Shown here in pieces: positions 51,295 to 60,697 of a stretch of DNA of 64,000 bases. Source of the stretch: Vreelandella nigrificans (GTDB lineage: Bacteria; Pseudomonadota; Gammaproteobacteria; Pseudomonadales; Halomonadaceae); assembly GCF_002374315.1 (NCBI RefSeq), contig NZ_NWUX01000012.1, forward strand, positions 62,001-126,000, read 5' to 3'. Made by a program: the position numbers and the translations under genes. The stretch's first letter is position 1, and each line of letters opens with the position of its first letter. Under the pieces are notes generated by a model that was not told the DNA's origin, searched no databases, and saw only the letters and a list, made by a program, of their open reading frames with translations.

Positions 51295-52236
51295 CTAGAC
51301 ACGCCCCTCGATGGCACTGCGCAGGCTGCCGATATCGACCTCGACGTACTCGAGCGTTGTGCTGATATTACTGTGGCCAAGCAGCGCCTTGACGATGTGC
51401 AGGTTACGGTCCGGCTCTTTCATCAGCTCAGTGCCCAAGGTATGGCGGAATCGGTGCGGACTCATCTGGTAGCCGCAAATCTGGGAGAGCTTCTGATAGA
51501 AGCTCTCCACCTGCCAGGAGTCCATCGTCTCCATTCGGTGCCGAACGCTGAATCGGTTCACGTTAAAGAGCTGCTCGCCCCGCTGGATACCCACCGCTCT
51601 GGCAGAATTCAGCAGGTTTTCCAAATGCGGATAGAGGGCATTGGAGATGGGAACAAAGTGCTCCCGGTTATTCTTTGCGCCCTGCCAGGTAGCGGTGAGA
51701 ACGCGGCTCTTTAGGTTGACATCCTCGGGCTTCATCAGCAGCAGTTGAGTCAGTCGAATACCGGTATGGTAGAACGTTTCAAACACGGCTTCCCAGAACC
51801 AGACGGGATGCAGCATGGAGGGCTTTCCTTGGTGAACCTCTATCCTTTTATACAGGCTGATGGCCTCGCGTGCCATATCGACCTGCCGCTTGCTTAGCGT
51901 CTTTTTGCGTTTTTTGGGGGAGCTGACCTCCATCTTGGCAAAAGGGTTGTAGGAGATATCGATCAAGGCGTGATCAATCGCATGCTTGAAGAGGATTCGG
52001 TTGTGCCGGCAGTAGTTATTCCAGCTTGAGTGCGCGAGGTTTCTGCCCTCCTCCGAGAAGCAGAACTCCCTCCACTCCCTGACATCATCACGGGACACCT
52101 CCGCAGGCAGCTTATCCTGGCCCACGAATCTCCGGAATAGCTTCACCGGAACGCTATAGGAAATCCGGCTTCTTTCGGTCAGCCAGCGCTCAGAAAAATA
52201 GGATTGCAGCAAGTCGTCAAAGGTAAATGTTTTCAT
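51295..52236 (-). CDS. Tyrosine recombinase cotranslated with the relaxase
   Basis: 313 residues, XerC-like in size. An N-terminal core-binding domain (about 1-105) precedes the catalytic domain with Arg (YHTGIRLTQLL), HRFRHT (His-x-x-Arg) and GHSNISTTLEYVEV (His and Tyr nucleophile). It overlaps the relaxase stop by four bases (ATGA), an order seen at the end of MobH-type integrative elements. Whether it moves this element or resolves DNA during transfer is not clear. Confidence 0.88.
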   Translation of the reverse strand: MKTFTFDDLLQSYFSERWLTERSRISYSVPVKLFRRFVGQDKLPAEVSRDDVREWREFCFSEEGRNLAHSSWNNYCRHNRILFKHAIDHALIDISYNPFAKMEVSSPKKRKKTLSKRQVDMAREAISLYKRIEVHQGKPSMLHPVWFWEAVFETFYHTGIRLTQLLLMKPEDVNLKSRVLTATWQGAKNNREHFVPISNALYPHLENLLNSARAVGIQRGEQLFNVNRFSVRHRMETMDSWQVESFYQKLSQICGYQMSPHRFRHTLGTELMKEPDRNLHIVKALLGHSNISTTLEYVEVDIGSLRSAIEGRV

Positions 52237-54035
52237 TCTTCAGGCTTCCCATCAATCAGGTCAATAAAGGGGTTATCAAACACCTCCTTACCCTCCTCCA
52301 TCAGGTCATCCTTCCCCACAAGATACCCAGAAAGCGTGCTCGACTTCTTGTTTGGACCGACCACCCTTACCTTGTGAAAACTTCCGCCATCCTTGTTTTT
52401 CTTGTGAAGCTTCAGCTTCTGGAATGAATCCTGAACTTCTTTCCAGCCTTTCTCTTCTCCGCTCACCTCCTGACAATAGCGCTTGAACACCTTGGGGCTG
52501 ACCACCATCAGCATCCCATCTACGGCATGCACTAGGGCCTTGGAGTCGTTCATCAATACCTTGTGAGTCTTCAGCCCGTCTCGCAGCCAGGCGAGAAACT
52601 CTTCCCCGGATGATGACTGTCCGAGCGATGCCTGCTCCGCAAGCTTCTCGGCACCCGTATCAGGGTTACGTGGCTGCCGCTCCAAACCTGGCGCTGCTTT
52701 CTCATCGCCGCCTGTGGCGATATCAAGAATGGAGGCTTCCAGATCATCCTGGATTTTCTCGGTGCGACCCGATTCAGTACGCTCGCTTGAAATTTCTGTA
52801 GTTGCAGGCTTGTCACCTGGCTCCTGATCTTCACGCTGTTGCCTAGCTGGCTGACTACCTTCACCACTCTCACCAACGTCAAGGGACTCGACACTCCCCG
52901 AGAAAATCTCAGGCTCCTCATCACCGCTCCAAACGAGCGACTTATGAACCTTGAGCATGGAGAGATCGGTTCGCCATTCCCCCATCTCGACCCTACACTT
53001 CCAGATCGAACGCCCCTCTGGATTCTCTATAATCAGGCCATGGGACTGCATTTCGTCATAGAGGCGAGACTCATTGGATGGCACGCCCTCTATGCCATGG
53101 GAAAGCAGGTAGCTCTTGATCTCTCGTGGTATCAGTGGCGTCACCAGCCACAGCGCCTCGGAGGTGACAAACCCCTGAGCCCCTTTTTCATTCAGGCGGA
53201 TCTTTTCTGTGACGATGTGGCGAATAGCGCCTTTGAGCTTGCTCTGTAGGGATTCGCGAGGTGCCTTGTCGATATTGGAGACCTTGCCGCCCAGCGACTT
53301 GGCGACGCTGGCCCTGTCGGCCTGGCTGACGATTTCCCCAATCACCCCGGAGCGCTCCGAGTGGCCACTGATCGCGTACATCACCAGGCCAAACAGCTCC
53401 GGCTGGCTTTTCAGCCACTCGAGCCCGGCATTGCCCATCACCTCCTTGCACAAGAGGGGGTTGGCCGCAGCGTGAAGGAAGTAGTCTCGCCCCTTGATAT
53501 AGCGAACGCGATACTGGTCGGGAATGATGCCCTCCCACAGGCACCACCTTCGGCCGGATTTCAGGTGTATATCGACGTCGACGATGACCTTAGCGATATC
53601 GTGCAGCAGGCAGGCATAGATGACCGCCACGCTCCAGAGCTCCCCCGTAGAGGACTGTTTTTCGGGTGACTCCTTCGGAGGGAGCAGGTGCTGTCGTCGG
53701 AGCCTGAGGCCAAACACACAGGTTTCGAGGCCATGGTCCAGCATGCCACCTGGGTAGCTATGGTGGTGAGATTCCGAGGCTGGCAGCAGCTGGACACGCT
53801 CGGCGTATCGTTGCAGCGGCTCCTTGACGTAGGCCTCGAACACCGGCGCCGTCAGCGAGGTGCTTTCCTGTATTGCCCGGAGCAACTGCTGCCGATAGGG
53901 CGTGGCTAGAAGCTCCGCGCCGGTGCGCGGGCTTTCCCAGCCGGCGTCATCCTGGACGCTGTCGGTCGCGCTGCGGCGGCCGCGTAGAATATTGAGAATC
54001 CGCAATTTTCGCTCCTCTGGATGCAGTCCGTGCAT
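52233..54035 (-). CDS. traI: MobH family relaxase (TraI)
   Basis: About 600 residues from ATG 54035; a TTG at 54062 is an alternative. The N-terminal MobH domain (about 45-300) has the three-His motif SHHHSYPGGMLDHGLE and the HD-type metal motif LLHDIAKVIVDVDIH. An acidic, disordered linker (about 380-480) leads to a C-terminal DUF1528-like domain (about 490-590). MobH relaxases nick at oriT and lead the strand into the recipient. Its last bases overlap the integrase ATG. Confidence 0.88.
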   Translation of the reverse strand: MHGLHPEERKLRILNILRGRRSATDSVQDDAGWESPRTGAELLATPYRQQLLRAIQESTSLTAPVFEAYVKEPLQRYAERVQLLPASESHHHSYPGGMLDHGLETCVFGLRLRRQHLLPPKESPEKQSSTGELWSVAVIYACLLHDIAKVIVDVDIHLKSGRRWCLWEGIIPDQYRVRYIKGRDYFLHAAANPLLCKEVMGNAGLEWLKSQPELFGLVMYAISGHSERSGVIGEIVSQADRASVAKSLGGKVSNIDKAPRESLQSKLKGAIRHIVTEKIRLNEKGAQGFVTSEALWLVTPLIPREIKSYLLSHGIEGVPSNESRLYDEMQSHGLIIENPEGRSIWKCRVEMGEWRTDLSMLKVHKSLVWSGDEEPEIFSGSVESLDVGESGEGSQPARQQREDQEPGDKPATTEISSERTESGRTEKIQDDLEASILDIATGGDEKAAPGLERQPRNPDTGAEKLAEQASLGQSSSGEEFLAWLRDGLKTHKVLMNDSKALVHAVDGMLMVVSPKVFKRYCQEVSGEEKGWKEVQDSFQKLKLHKKNKDGGSFHKVRVVGPNKKSSTLSGYLVGKDDLMEEGKEVFDNPFIDLIDGKPEE

Positions 54036-54147
54036 CACAACGCTGGGCCCTGACGGGCACAAGCAGAAACGTTAAATGCGATGAGAGGGGTTTACTCCGG
54101 GGCACTCCTTGCCCTGGTGCAATAGCCGTGGGATGCGACCCAAGCGC

Positions 54148-54168
54148 GCACGATTATAATTATCGTGC
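54148..54168. promoter_or_regulatory. 21-bp dyad upstream of the relaxase gene
   Basis: GCACGAT (54148-54154) and ATCGTGC (54162-54168) flank an AT-only centre in the 260-bp gap before traI. Possible operator or part of oriT. Confidence 0.45.
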
Positions 54169-54281
54169 AATCAATCTCATCCAGATTATGCCCATATTAT
54201 TTATAAGCGATGTATTAACTTATCGTCTCAGAAGACTTACAACCAAAGTCTCATCCGGCGAGCAGTCTCTTGCCGCAGTGA

Positions 54282-54309
54282 CAAAAAGCCCCCTCCGAAG
54301 AGGGGGCAT
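54282..54309 (-). terminator. Terminator after the helicase gene
   Basis: GCCCCCTC, loop CGAA, GAGGGGGC, with TTTTTG on the minus-strand side, 15 bases past the helicase stop. Confidence 0.85.
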
Positions 54310-54323
54310 AGGTTGGGTATCGG

Positions 54324-56588
54324 TCAGTTGACCAGCTGCCTGGCCAGGGCCATCTCCACGGAGTCTCCGTCCGTGTTGAGGGCATCCAGGCCTGACTCGG
54401 GCACGTCTCCCGACGTGCTCTGGGCCACGGCGATCTTCTTGGCCATCAGCGACAGGCAGGCGATCTGTGACGATCCGGCATAGCCGAGGTAGAGCACCTT
54501 CACCGGCTGCCGCTGGCCGATCCGCCAGGAGCGGCGGGCGGCCTGCTGCAGGGTGTAGACGTTCCAGCCCGTCTGCATGAAGACGATGGTGGGGAAGTCC
54601 AGCAGGTCGAGCCCGGTCTTCACCAGGTCCGGATTGGTGATCAGCACGTCGACACCGCGGTCGACCTGATCGGCAATCCAGTCCTCGCGCCGCTGGGTCT
54701 CCACGCTCGAGCGCAGCACCGCGACCTTGAAGCCGGCCTGGGTGAGCATCGCCTTGAGTCGGCTGCTGGTATCACGCTTGCCGGTGTAGGTCGTGTAGAC
54801 CAGCACCTTGCGCCCCTCCACCTTCTCTTGCCGGCAGATATCCACCAGCTCGCGCTCCTTGGGCATCGGCTGCTGCTCGCCGAAGAGGCTCTTCACGAAC
54901 GCCAACAGACTGCCCGAGCGTGGATGCTTGACCGTCTCCGGTCGAAAGCAGCAGTCCGGCCAGGCCAGCAGCGCATTGAGCACCACGCCCAGCAGAGTGG
55001 TGTCCTTGCGTGCCAGCGCCTGTCTGAGCTCGGCGGTCAGTTGACCCTCGAGCCGCCGGTAGGCAAAGGCCTGCTCGTCGTCCATCGGCACCTCGATGAA
55101 GTCTTCATCGTAGGGCGGCAACACGTTGCCACCGATGTCCTTGAGCTTGAGGAAGACGGTGAAGGGCAGCACGTAACGCATGATCCCCTTGGGGCCGAAG
55201 CCCGGGGCCTTGACGGTGCGCACCGACAGCTTCTTGCCTCGCGCTGTCTTGTGGGCGTCGCCATCGCGCTCGGTGTAGATGTCCTTCAGCACCCCGTGGT
55301 CGCGCAGGAACGACATGGCCGCAGGGCCCATCGATCCGCGCCCGTTGGGGCGATACCCATCCTCGAGCATCCTCGGCGTGAGGATGCGGAACAGCAGGTG
55401 GAACAGGTCGTCGGCATAGCCGCCCATCAGGGTGCCGGTCAGCAGCAGCGACTTACGCGCCTTGGCTGCCAGCACGCCCATGGCCTGGCCCTGGGCCGAC
55501 CCGGCGTTCTTGTATTCATGGCCCTCGTCCACGATCAGCAGATCGAAGGTGTGATCCGGCAGCTGCCGCTTGATGAACTCGGTCGGCTGATAGCCGCCTT
55601 CACCGAAACCGAACTCCATAGCGGCCATGGCCCGCTCCATACGGGCCGCCTGCCGGTCGGAGAACACCAGCTCCCCGTTCTCATCCATGAGGTTGATGAA
55701 CTCGTGGATGTTGTCACCCAGCAGCGTGGCCAGGAACTCCTCGCCAAACTGCTGCACCAGGCGCTCCGAGGAGACCTTGCCGATGGTGGGCAGCTTGCGC
55801 AGCGCCTTGAGTACCAGGTCGCGCTGCAGGGTGCCCGTCGCCCGCTGGGGTCGCATCAGCGTCCAGAGAGGGCTGTGACAGTGCCGGCACTTGTGGCGCC
55901 GCTCCTCACGGAGAAACTGCGACAGCGATACCACCTCGTTGTCGCAGTCGACCACCGTGCCACCGCACTGGGGGCAGGCCGCCAGCTCGCCGCCCGGCAC
56001 GCGCTTGCGCGCCGCGGCGGGACGCCAGTGGAAGCCCATGCGCATGCGCACACGCCCCAGGATGAAGAACTCCGGCCGCCCATCGGACGGCTGGCCCAGG
56101 GCTTCACGGAGCTTGAGCAGCTTGACCAGGGTGTCCGGGCCGTTCAGCACCCAGACCCTGGCCTGATCGACGGTCTCCAGGATCTCCCGCCGCCACTTGT
56201 AGACCAGGTGGGGCGGTGCGATCACCAGGAAACGCCGATAGCCCTCGGCATGACAGACCGCCGCCGTGGCGATGGCCATCATGGTCTTGCCGGTGCCCAT
56301 CTCGGCGTTGATGATGCCCGCCGGCTCGTGCCGGTCGAGCAGCAGGGCCGAGATGGCCTGAACCACCTCGGCCTGCTCTGGGAAAGGCGCCCGCTTGAGG
56401 GCATCCATGATGGCCTGGCGACGAGGGTTGGCCTCGCCGTCATAGACCGGGGGATGGGAGCGGTTGAGCGAGGCCAGCAGGCCATCACCAAACTCCTCCA
56501 CGAAGGCGTTGAGGTCCACCTGAGGCCCGAAGACCTCGCCAGACTGCGCCATGCCGGCCGGCGCCGGCAGCTGAGTGATGTCGTTCAT
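54324..56588 (-). CDS. SNF2-type helicase of the ICE
   Basis: 754 residues from ATG 56588, seven bases after AAGGAG. Walker A is NAEMGTGKTMMAIA (about 97) and motif II is VDEGHEYKNAG (about 375). Motif VI is QQAARRSWRIGQRQPVKVLYLG (about 705), the Swi2/Snf2 form. Two CxxC pairs (CPQCGG, CRHCHS; about 208-238) suggest a zinc finger inserted in the first lobe. It lies just after the methylase gene, as in related ICEs. Its role in the element (DNA remodelling, defence evasion or replication) is not established. Confidence 0.87.
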   Translation of the reverse strand: MNDITQLPAPAGMAQSGEVFGPQVDLNAFVEEFGDGLLASLNRSHPPVYDGEANPRRQAIMDALKRAPFPEQAEVVQAISALLLDRHEPAGIINAEMGTGKTMMAIATAAVCHAEGYRRFLVIAPPHLVYKWRREILETVDQARVWVLNGPDTLVKLLKLREALGQPSDGRPEFFILGRVRMRMGFHWRPAAARKRVPGGELAACPQCGGTVVDCDNEVVSLSQFLREERRHKCRHCHSPLWTLMRPQRATGTLQRDLVLKALRKLPTIGKVSSERLVQQFGEEFLATLLGDNIHEFINLMDENGELVFSDRQAARMERAMAAMEFGFGEGGYQPTEFIKRQLPDHTFDLLIVDEGHEYKNAGSAQGQAMGVLAAKARKSLLLTGTLMGGYADDLFHLLFRILTPRMLEDGYRPNGRGSMGPAAMSFLRDHGVLKDIYTERDGDAHKTARGKKLSVRTVKAPGFGPKGIMRYVLPFTVFLKLKDIGGNVLPPYDEDFIEVPMDDEQAFAYRRLEGQLTAELRQALARKDTTLLGVVLNALLAWPDCCFRPETVKHPRSGSLLAFVKSLFGEQQPMPKERELVDICRQEKVEGRKVLVYTTYTGKRDTSSRLKAMLTQAGFKVAVLRSSVETQRREDWIADQVDRGVDVLITNPDLVKTGLDLLDFPTIVFMQTGWNVYTLQQAARRSWRIGQRQPVKVLYLGYAGSSQIACLSLMAKKIAVAQSTSGDVPESGLDALNTDGDSVEMALARQLVN

Positions 56589-56681
56589 GTCCGTCTCCTT
56601 GTGCACAAGAAAACGGCGGACACTCCCCTCCCCTGGCGGGTTGGAAAGGCCCGCCGTGGGGAATGGCGCCCGGGGCGCCGG

Positions 56682-58184
56682 TCAGTAGTCGTCTGGCAGC
56701 AGCAGCGTGGTGGCGCTGCGATCCGCCTCGGTGATGATCCAGACCGTGAGCGACTCACGGATCCGGTAGGACGAGAGCAGCCTGTCACCGTGAATCAGGG
56801 CCTGCTCGTTGCTCAGGCGGTCCTCCTCGGGCACGTCACCCCAGTCGCCGGTGACGTGTCGTCGGAGCAGCGCCATGGGCGAGACCTCGCCTCGCTCCAC
56901 CAGCTCATTGACGGCCCGAGTCATGACCACGCGCCCCACCTCGAAGCGGCGTGGATCCGGCCTCGCGGCACGCTCGGCGACCCGGTTGAGCGGCGCAGGC
57001 GCATCGCCTGCCTCGGCGTTTGCCGTCTGATCACCCTCCTGCCGCTCGCCGTCGTTGGCCGCCGGCGTCGAGGTGATGGTCAGCAGCTGCCCACAGCGAG
57101 GCGAGTCAAGCGTCATCTCCCAGGCGCGGATCACCGGTACGAAGCGGTCGGTGAGCACGCGGGTCTCGGTGATGGAGCCATCCTCCCGCTCGGTGAACTC
57201 GGTCTTGGCGACCTTATCCTTGTGGGTGTTGCCCTTGACCACCAGGCAGCGGCCGTTGGGCGCGGTCACCACGCCGGAGATGGCCCCGGCCGCCAGCGAC
57301 AGGGCCAGATGCCAGGAGGAGAGTCGGCGCACTGGGGGACGCGGCGAAAGGCCGGTCCTCCCGAACACGCTGCCCACCTCGGGCCAGAGCCCCTGCAGCT
57401 TCCCAACCTCATCGGCCAGCTGCTCGGCATCGAGCGACACGCGATAGAAGTGGCGCAGCTCGCCCTGAGCCGCCGGCACCGCGTAGGGCTCGAAGGGCCA
57501 CACCGCCGGGATCACCTCGGGTATGACCTCCTTGCTTCCCACGCGCAGCAGATGGGCGCGCATCGCCTTGGCCTCCTGGCTGCGCTGCGCCTCACGGCGT
57601 CGCACCCGGCGGCCCAGGATCACCACCTGCTGGAAGTCATCCACGGCGGCGCGGAAGACCCTCAGCTCGGTGAAGTGGTTGACCAGCCAGCCGGTCAGCT
57701 CCTTGTCCAGGGCGTAGTCGGGAACGATCAACACCATCACGCCCCCGACCTGCAGGGTGCCAACGGTGCGCTGGTAGAACAGCTTCTCCAGGCGCCTGCG
57801 CCCCTTGCCCTGATAGCTCTCGTAGCCGGCGTGGTCGGCCAGCAGGTCGCCATAGGGCGGGTTGAGCCACAGGCAGCCCATGCTGCGCGGTGAGATCACC
57901 GTGTCCATCAGGTCGCCCTGTAGGCCTCTATCCACCAGGCCATCCATCGAGGCGGCCCGCTCGGCGTGATACTCCACCCCGCAGGCCTGAACGCGTTCGC
58001 GCCCCAGGTGGTGGGAAAGCTCGGCGATGGCAGCGCCCTCCCCTGCACAGGGGTCGAGCACCCGCATCCGCCCGGCGCTTGCCGGGCTCAGCGCCTGAAG
58101 CACCCGCTCGAGCGACGCTTCATCCGTGGGGAAGTAGCCATTCCTGGCGAAGTTGTGCGCGATGCGCTGAAACATCAGTGCCAT
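56682..58184 (-). CDS. N6-adenine DNA methylase (DUF6094-like)
   Basis: 500 residues from ATG 58184, which follows AGGAGGT by six bases; an upstream ATG at 58235 is rejected. The SAM site is RVLDPCAGEGAAIAELSHHLG (about 40-60) and the catalytic motif is CLWLNPPYGDL (about 105). After the methylase fold come about 250 residues with RWxVxGN-like segments and many charged residues. It may protect the element from host restriction or act with the SNF2 helicase encoded 93 bases downstream. Confidence 0.85.
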   Translation of the reverse strand: MALMFQRIAHNFARNGYFPTDEASLERVLQALSPASAGRMRVLDPCAGEGAAIAELSHHLGRERVQACGVEYHAERAASMDGLVDRGLQGDLMDTVISPRSMGCLWLNPPYGDLLADHAGYESYQGKGRRRLEKLFYQRTVGTLQVGGVMVLIVPDYALDKELTGWLVNHFTELRVFRAAVDDFQQVVILGRRVRRREAQRSQEAKAMRAHLLRVGSKEVIPEVIPAVWPFEPYAVPAAQGELRHFYRVSLDAEQLADEVGKLQGLWPEVGSVFGRTGLSPRPPVRRLSSWHLALSLAAGAISGVVTAPNGRCLVVKGNTHKDKVAKTEFTEREDGSITETRVLTDRFVPVIRAWEMTLDSPRCGQLLTITSTPAANDGERQEGDQTANAEAGDAPAPLNRVAERAARPDPRRFEVGRVVMTRAVNELVERGEVSPMALLRRHVTGDWGDVPEEDRLSNEQALIHGDRLLSSYRIRESLTVWIITEADRSATTLLLPDDY

Positions 58185-58252
58185 GCGACACCTCCTGTCG
58201 GTTGGGTATGGTAGGCGCAGCCAGAACGGCCGCACCGTGGTGGAACGAGCGC

Positions 58253-58846
58253 TCAGGTCTCGGGGGTAAGCACGCCGGCGCGAATCATGCCGCTGAGGCG
58301 CAGGGCCAGGTCGTTCTCATCGAGTGAGATCTCCCAGGCCTGAATCGGCCCCTGTGAGAACGAGGCTGGCAGTACCGCCTGCTGGGCATGCAGCAGCGTC
58401 ATCACCGGCGCCTGCCAGTGATCCAGCAGGGGCAGCGGGCAGAGCTCCCGCACGCGAGGCCACAGCTGGTCATCCACCGGGCGGGCGCCCTCCTCGTCGT
58501 CGAGCAGGACGATGCTGTGCAGGTTGGCGCGATCCGGCGTGATGCAGCGCTGATCGAAGAGCCATACGTGCACCAGGGTGCCGAAGCACGTCTGGCGCAA
58601 CCGGGCGGAGCGCCGGGAGTAGCGGTCCATGTCCCTAAAGACCAAGGGGTGGCGAGTGTCGCCCTGGCAGAGATGCAGGGTATCCAAACCGTTGTCTGCC
58701 CTTGGCAGCGTCAGCCTGGCCAGCAGCTCCTGCAGCGCCGTATCCCGCCCCCACAGGGAGAGAAACAGGCACTCACACTGCCGGCCAAGGCAGAACGCAT
58801 CGGCGTACAGGTCCAGGCACTCATCGAGGGTGTAGAGCTCGGGCAT
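58253..58846 (-). CDS. ICE-encoded hypothetical protein
   Basis: 197 residues from ATG 58846, five bases after GGAGG. The first 80 residues have a Cys/His pattern (AFCLGRQCECLFLSLWGRD). The middle contains VWLFDQRCITPDRANLHSIVLLDDEEG. The C-terminus reads as a separate beta-rich piece (QAWEISLDENDLALRLSG). No family recognised. Preceded by the hairpin leader shared by several genes of the element. Confidence 0.6.
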   Translation of the reverse strand: MPELYTLDECLDLYADAFCLGRQCECLFLSLWGRDTALQELLARLTLPRADNGLDTLHLCQGDTRHPLVFRDMDRYSRRSARLRQTCFGTLVHVWLFDQRCITPDRANLHSIVLLDDEEGARPVDDQLWPRVRELCPLPLLDHWQAPVMTLLHAQQAVLPASFSQGPIQAWEISLDENDLALRLSGMIRAGVLTPET

Positions 58847-58928
58847 GATGGCCTCCATCGGTTAGCAAAGAGCGATGGGGACATCCCGAGCCCAGGGCAT
58901 CGAGATGCCCCGGTGGGGAGTGGCTGCC

Positions 58929-59552
58929 TCAGGCAGCGGCTTGCCAGGTCTGGGTCGGCGCCTGGAATCGGTAGCCCAACTCTTTCAGTCGACTCACCTG
59001 ACGGCGGAACAGCGCTCGGTCCACGGTGGGATCGAGCTTGACGCTCTGCCCCAGGGGCCAGAGCAGGCCGAAGAGCTCGGCGTCGGGATTGGCCTCCCGG
59101 CCAGCGGCGTGGGTCTCCGAGGCTTGCGGCCCTGGTCCCTCGCCAGCATCAACCTGAGACGGCGGCGCGGGCGGAGCCATCGGCTCGCCTGGCCAAGGCG
59201 CAGGAGGGGCTGGCGGCACGGGTGGCGCAGGAGCGGCCTCCTCTTCCAGCGGATCCATCTCCGCGGAGTCGAAGCGTGGCCCATGCTGGGTCACCAGCAT
59301 GCCGTCCTCGGTCAGCAGCATCTCGCCAACCTTGGCACGCACCTCCACCACCAGCCGGCCACCGGCGAAGTAGCTCGCCGGGCGAATCTCGAGCAGCAGA
59401 AACTCGCCCTCAAATACCCCTTCGCTGAACTGATCCAGCTGAGGGTCCTTGATGACGAACTCGCCAATCGAGGCCGCCAGCCGGCCGACGTTGAAGGGGC
59501 CGTTGCGCCCATGAATGGTGCGGACGGTGAGCCGCCCGGGAATCTTGATCAT
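58929..59552 (-). CDS. DUF3275 family protein
   Basis: 207 residues from ATG 59552, eight bases after AGGAG. The N-terminal half matches DUF3275: MIKIPGRLTVRTIHGRNGPF, then VGRLAASIGEFVIKDPQLDQF and FLLLEIRPASYFAGGRLVVEV. A Pro/Ala-rich linker (about 105-150) leads to a C-terminal helix pair (LFRRQVSRLKELGYRFQ). The family is typical of PAGI-2/ICEclc-like elements; function unknown, perhaps ssDNA binding from its OB-like pattern. Confidence 0.82.
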   Translation of the reverse strand: MIKIPGRLTVRTIHGRNGPFNVGRLAASIGEFVIKDPQLDQFSEGVFEGEFLLLEIRPASYFAGGRLVVEVRAKVGEMLLTEDGMLVTQHGPRFDSAEMDPLEEEAAPAPPVPPAPPAPWPGEPMAPPAPPSQVDAGEGPGPQASETHAAGREANPDAELFGLLWPLGQSVKLDPTVDRALFRRQVSRLKELGYRFQAPTQTWQAAA

Positions 59553-59579
59553 CACCAGACTCCTGTTCGACAGGATGCA

Positions 59580-59615
59580 AAAAGTGCGGATGGGGCCGGC
59601 AATGCCGGCCCCATC
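59580..59615 (-). terminator. Hairpin between radC and the DUF3275 gene
   Basis: GATGGGGCCGGC (59589-59600) pairs perfectly with GCCGGCCCCATC (59604-59615) around a 3-base loop. CTTTTTGC follows on the minus strand. Confidence 0.7.
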
Positions 59616-59644
59616 CAAGAGGTCACGGGCAAGCGCCCGAGGGA

Positions 59645-60184
59645 TCAGAGATAGCCCCGCTCCGCGAAGGAAACCGAGTCCGAGCCGCCCACCACGATGT
59701 GGTCGAGCACGCGTACCTCGATCAGACCCAGCGCCTCCTTGAGGCGCTGGGTGATGCGTCGGTCCGCATCGCTCGGGTCGGGCTCCCCACTGGGGTGGTT
59801 GTGGGTGAAGATCACCGCACCGGCGTTGTGGTATAGCGCCGCCTTCACCACCTGCCGTGGATAGACCGAGGCGGAGTCGAGGGTGCCGTGGAACAGCTCG
59901 CTGAACTCGATCACGCGGTGCTGGGTGTCCAGAAAGATGGCACCGAACACCTCGTGGTCGTAGCCGGCCAGCTTGAGCCACAGGAACTCACGCACCCGGT
60001 TGGGCGTGGTGAGCTTCATGCCCTTGGAGACGGAGCGCTCCACCACCTGCCGCGCCGCATCGATGACGCGGTCATCGGGGGCCGCCAGGTAGTTGCCGTC
60101 GCTGTCACGGACGAACAGCTGAGGCGCGCTGGATGGAGAGTAGCGAGACTCTGCCGGGAGGGCAGCTGCTGAAGTGTGTGTCAT
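59645..60184 (-). CDS. radC: RadC-like JAB domain protein
   Basis: 179 residues. The JAMM zinc motif is full: E in FGAIFLD-type strand region, then VIFTHNHPSGEPDPSDADRRIT (about 125-146), followed by VRVLDHIVVGGSDSVSFAERGYL. It lacks the N-terminal helix-hairpin-helix of chromosomal RadC and is of the short form common in plasmids and ICEs. Its role is not settled; RadC is no longer held to be a repair protein. Confidence 0.87.
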   Translation of the reverse strand: MTHTSAAALPAESRYSPSSAPQLFVRDSDGNYLAAPDDRVIDAARQVVERSVSKGMKLTTPNRVREFLWLKLAGYDHEVFGAIFLDTQHRVIEFSELFHGTLDSASVYPRQVVKAALYHNAGAVIFTHNHPSGEPDPSDADRRITQRLKEALGLIEVRVLDHIVVGGSDSVSFAERGYL

Positions 60185-60261
60185 GACCAGAACCTCCGGA
60201 CATGACCGAGACCGCCCCCTCCGGGAGCGATGTCCCGGTCGGGGTGGGTAGTGAGGAAGGG

Positions 60262-60627
60262 TTACGCGGCGAAGAGCTGCGTGTGGTTCAGCTCGTCGTG
60301 GCGTGCCACCAGCAGGTAGTCACCGTGCTGGCGGTCGCCTTGCACGACCAACGCCTCGAGCTCGAGAGCCAGAGGCTGGTGGGGATTCCCGCTGGGCGGG
60401 ATGCGATGATGCGTCAGCCGCACCGCCTGGGTCCCAGCCGGGTACCCGGACAGCTGGCGGGCCAGGTTCTGCAGCAGCAGCTGGAATCGTTCGATGGGCG
60501 TGACCCCATGTTCCGAGACCACGTGCTCTGCGACGTACATGCAGTCGTCGATGACCCGCTCGCTGATGCGGACCTTGCCCGCAAAGCCGTGGTCACGAGC
60601 CAGAAACGACATATCGTAGGATTTCAT
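60262..60627 (-). CDS. ICE-encoded hypothetical protein
   Basis: 121 residues from ATG 60627, seven bases after AGGAG; the frame opens earlier but in the hairpin leader. Features: RISERVIDDCMYVAEHVVSEHGVTPIERFQLLLQNLARQL (helical) and a beta-rich end LALELEALVVQGDRQHGDYLLVARHD. No family recognised. It is the most upstream gene of the ICE block and the last with GC-rich codon use. Confidence 0.6.
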   Translation of the reverse strand: MKSYDMSFLARDHGFAGKVRISERVIDDCMYVAEHVVSEHGVTPIERFQLLLQNLARQLSGYPAGTQAVRLTHHRIPPSGNPHQPLALELEALVVQGDRQHGDYLLVARHDELNHTQLFAA

Positions 60628-60668
60628 GGTGGATCTCCTGCGGTAGTGCACACAGGGGACACACCTTC

Positions 60669-60697
60669 CCCACCGGGGATGTGAATCCCCTGGTGGG
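60669..60697. promoter_or_regulatory. Hairpin leader of the upstream-most ICE gene
   Basis: CCCACCGGGGAT (60669-60680) pairs with ATCCCC and GGTGGG (60685-60697), with one bulged T. It is the clearest of four similar leader hairpins (others near 60221, 58895 and 56635). Confidence 0.55.

Noticed and set aside
54828..57893. A 1,021-codon open frame on the plus strand
   Set aside because: It runs antisense to the helicase and methylase genes, which have complete motifs and ribosome sites. Long antisense frames are expected in GC-rich DNA, and this one has low-complexity His/Leu/Gln-rich composition.
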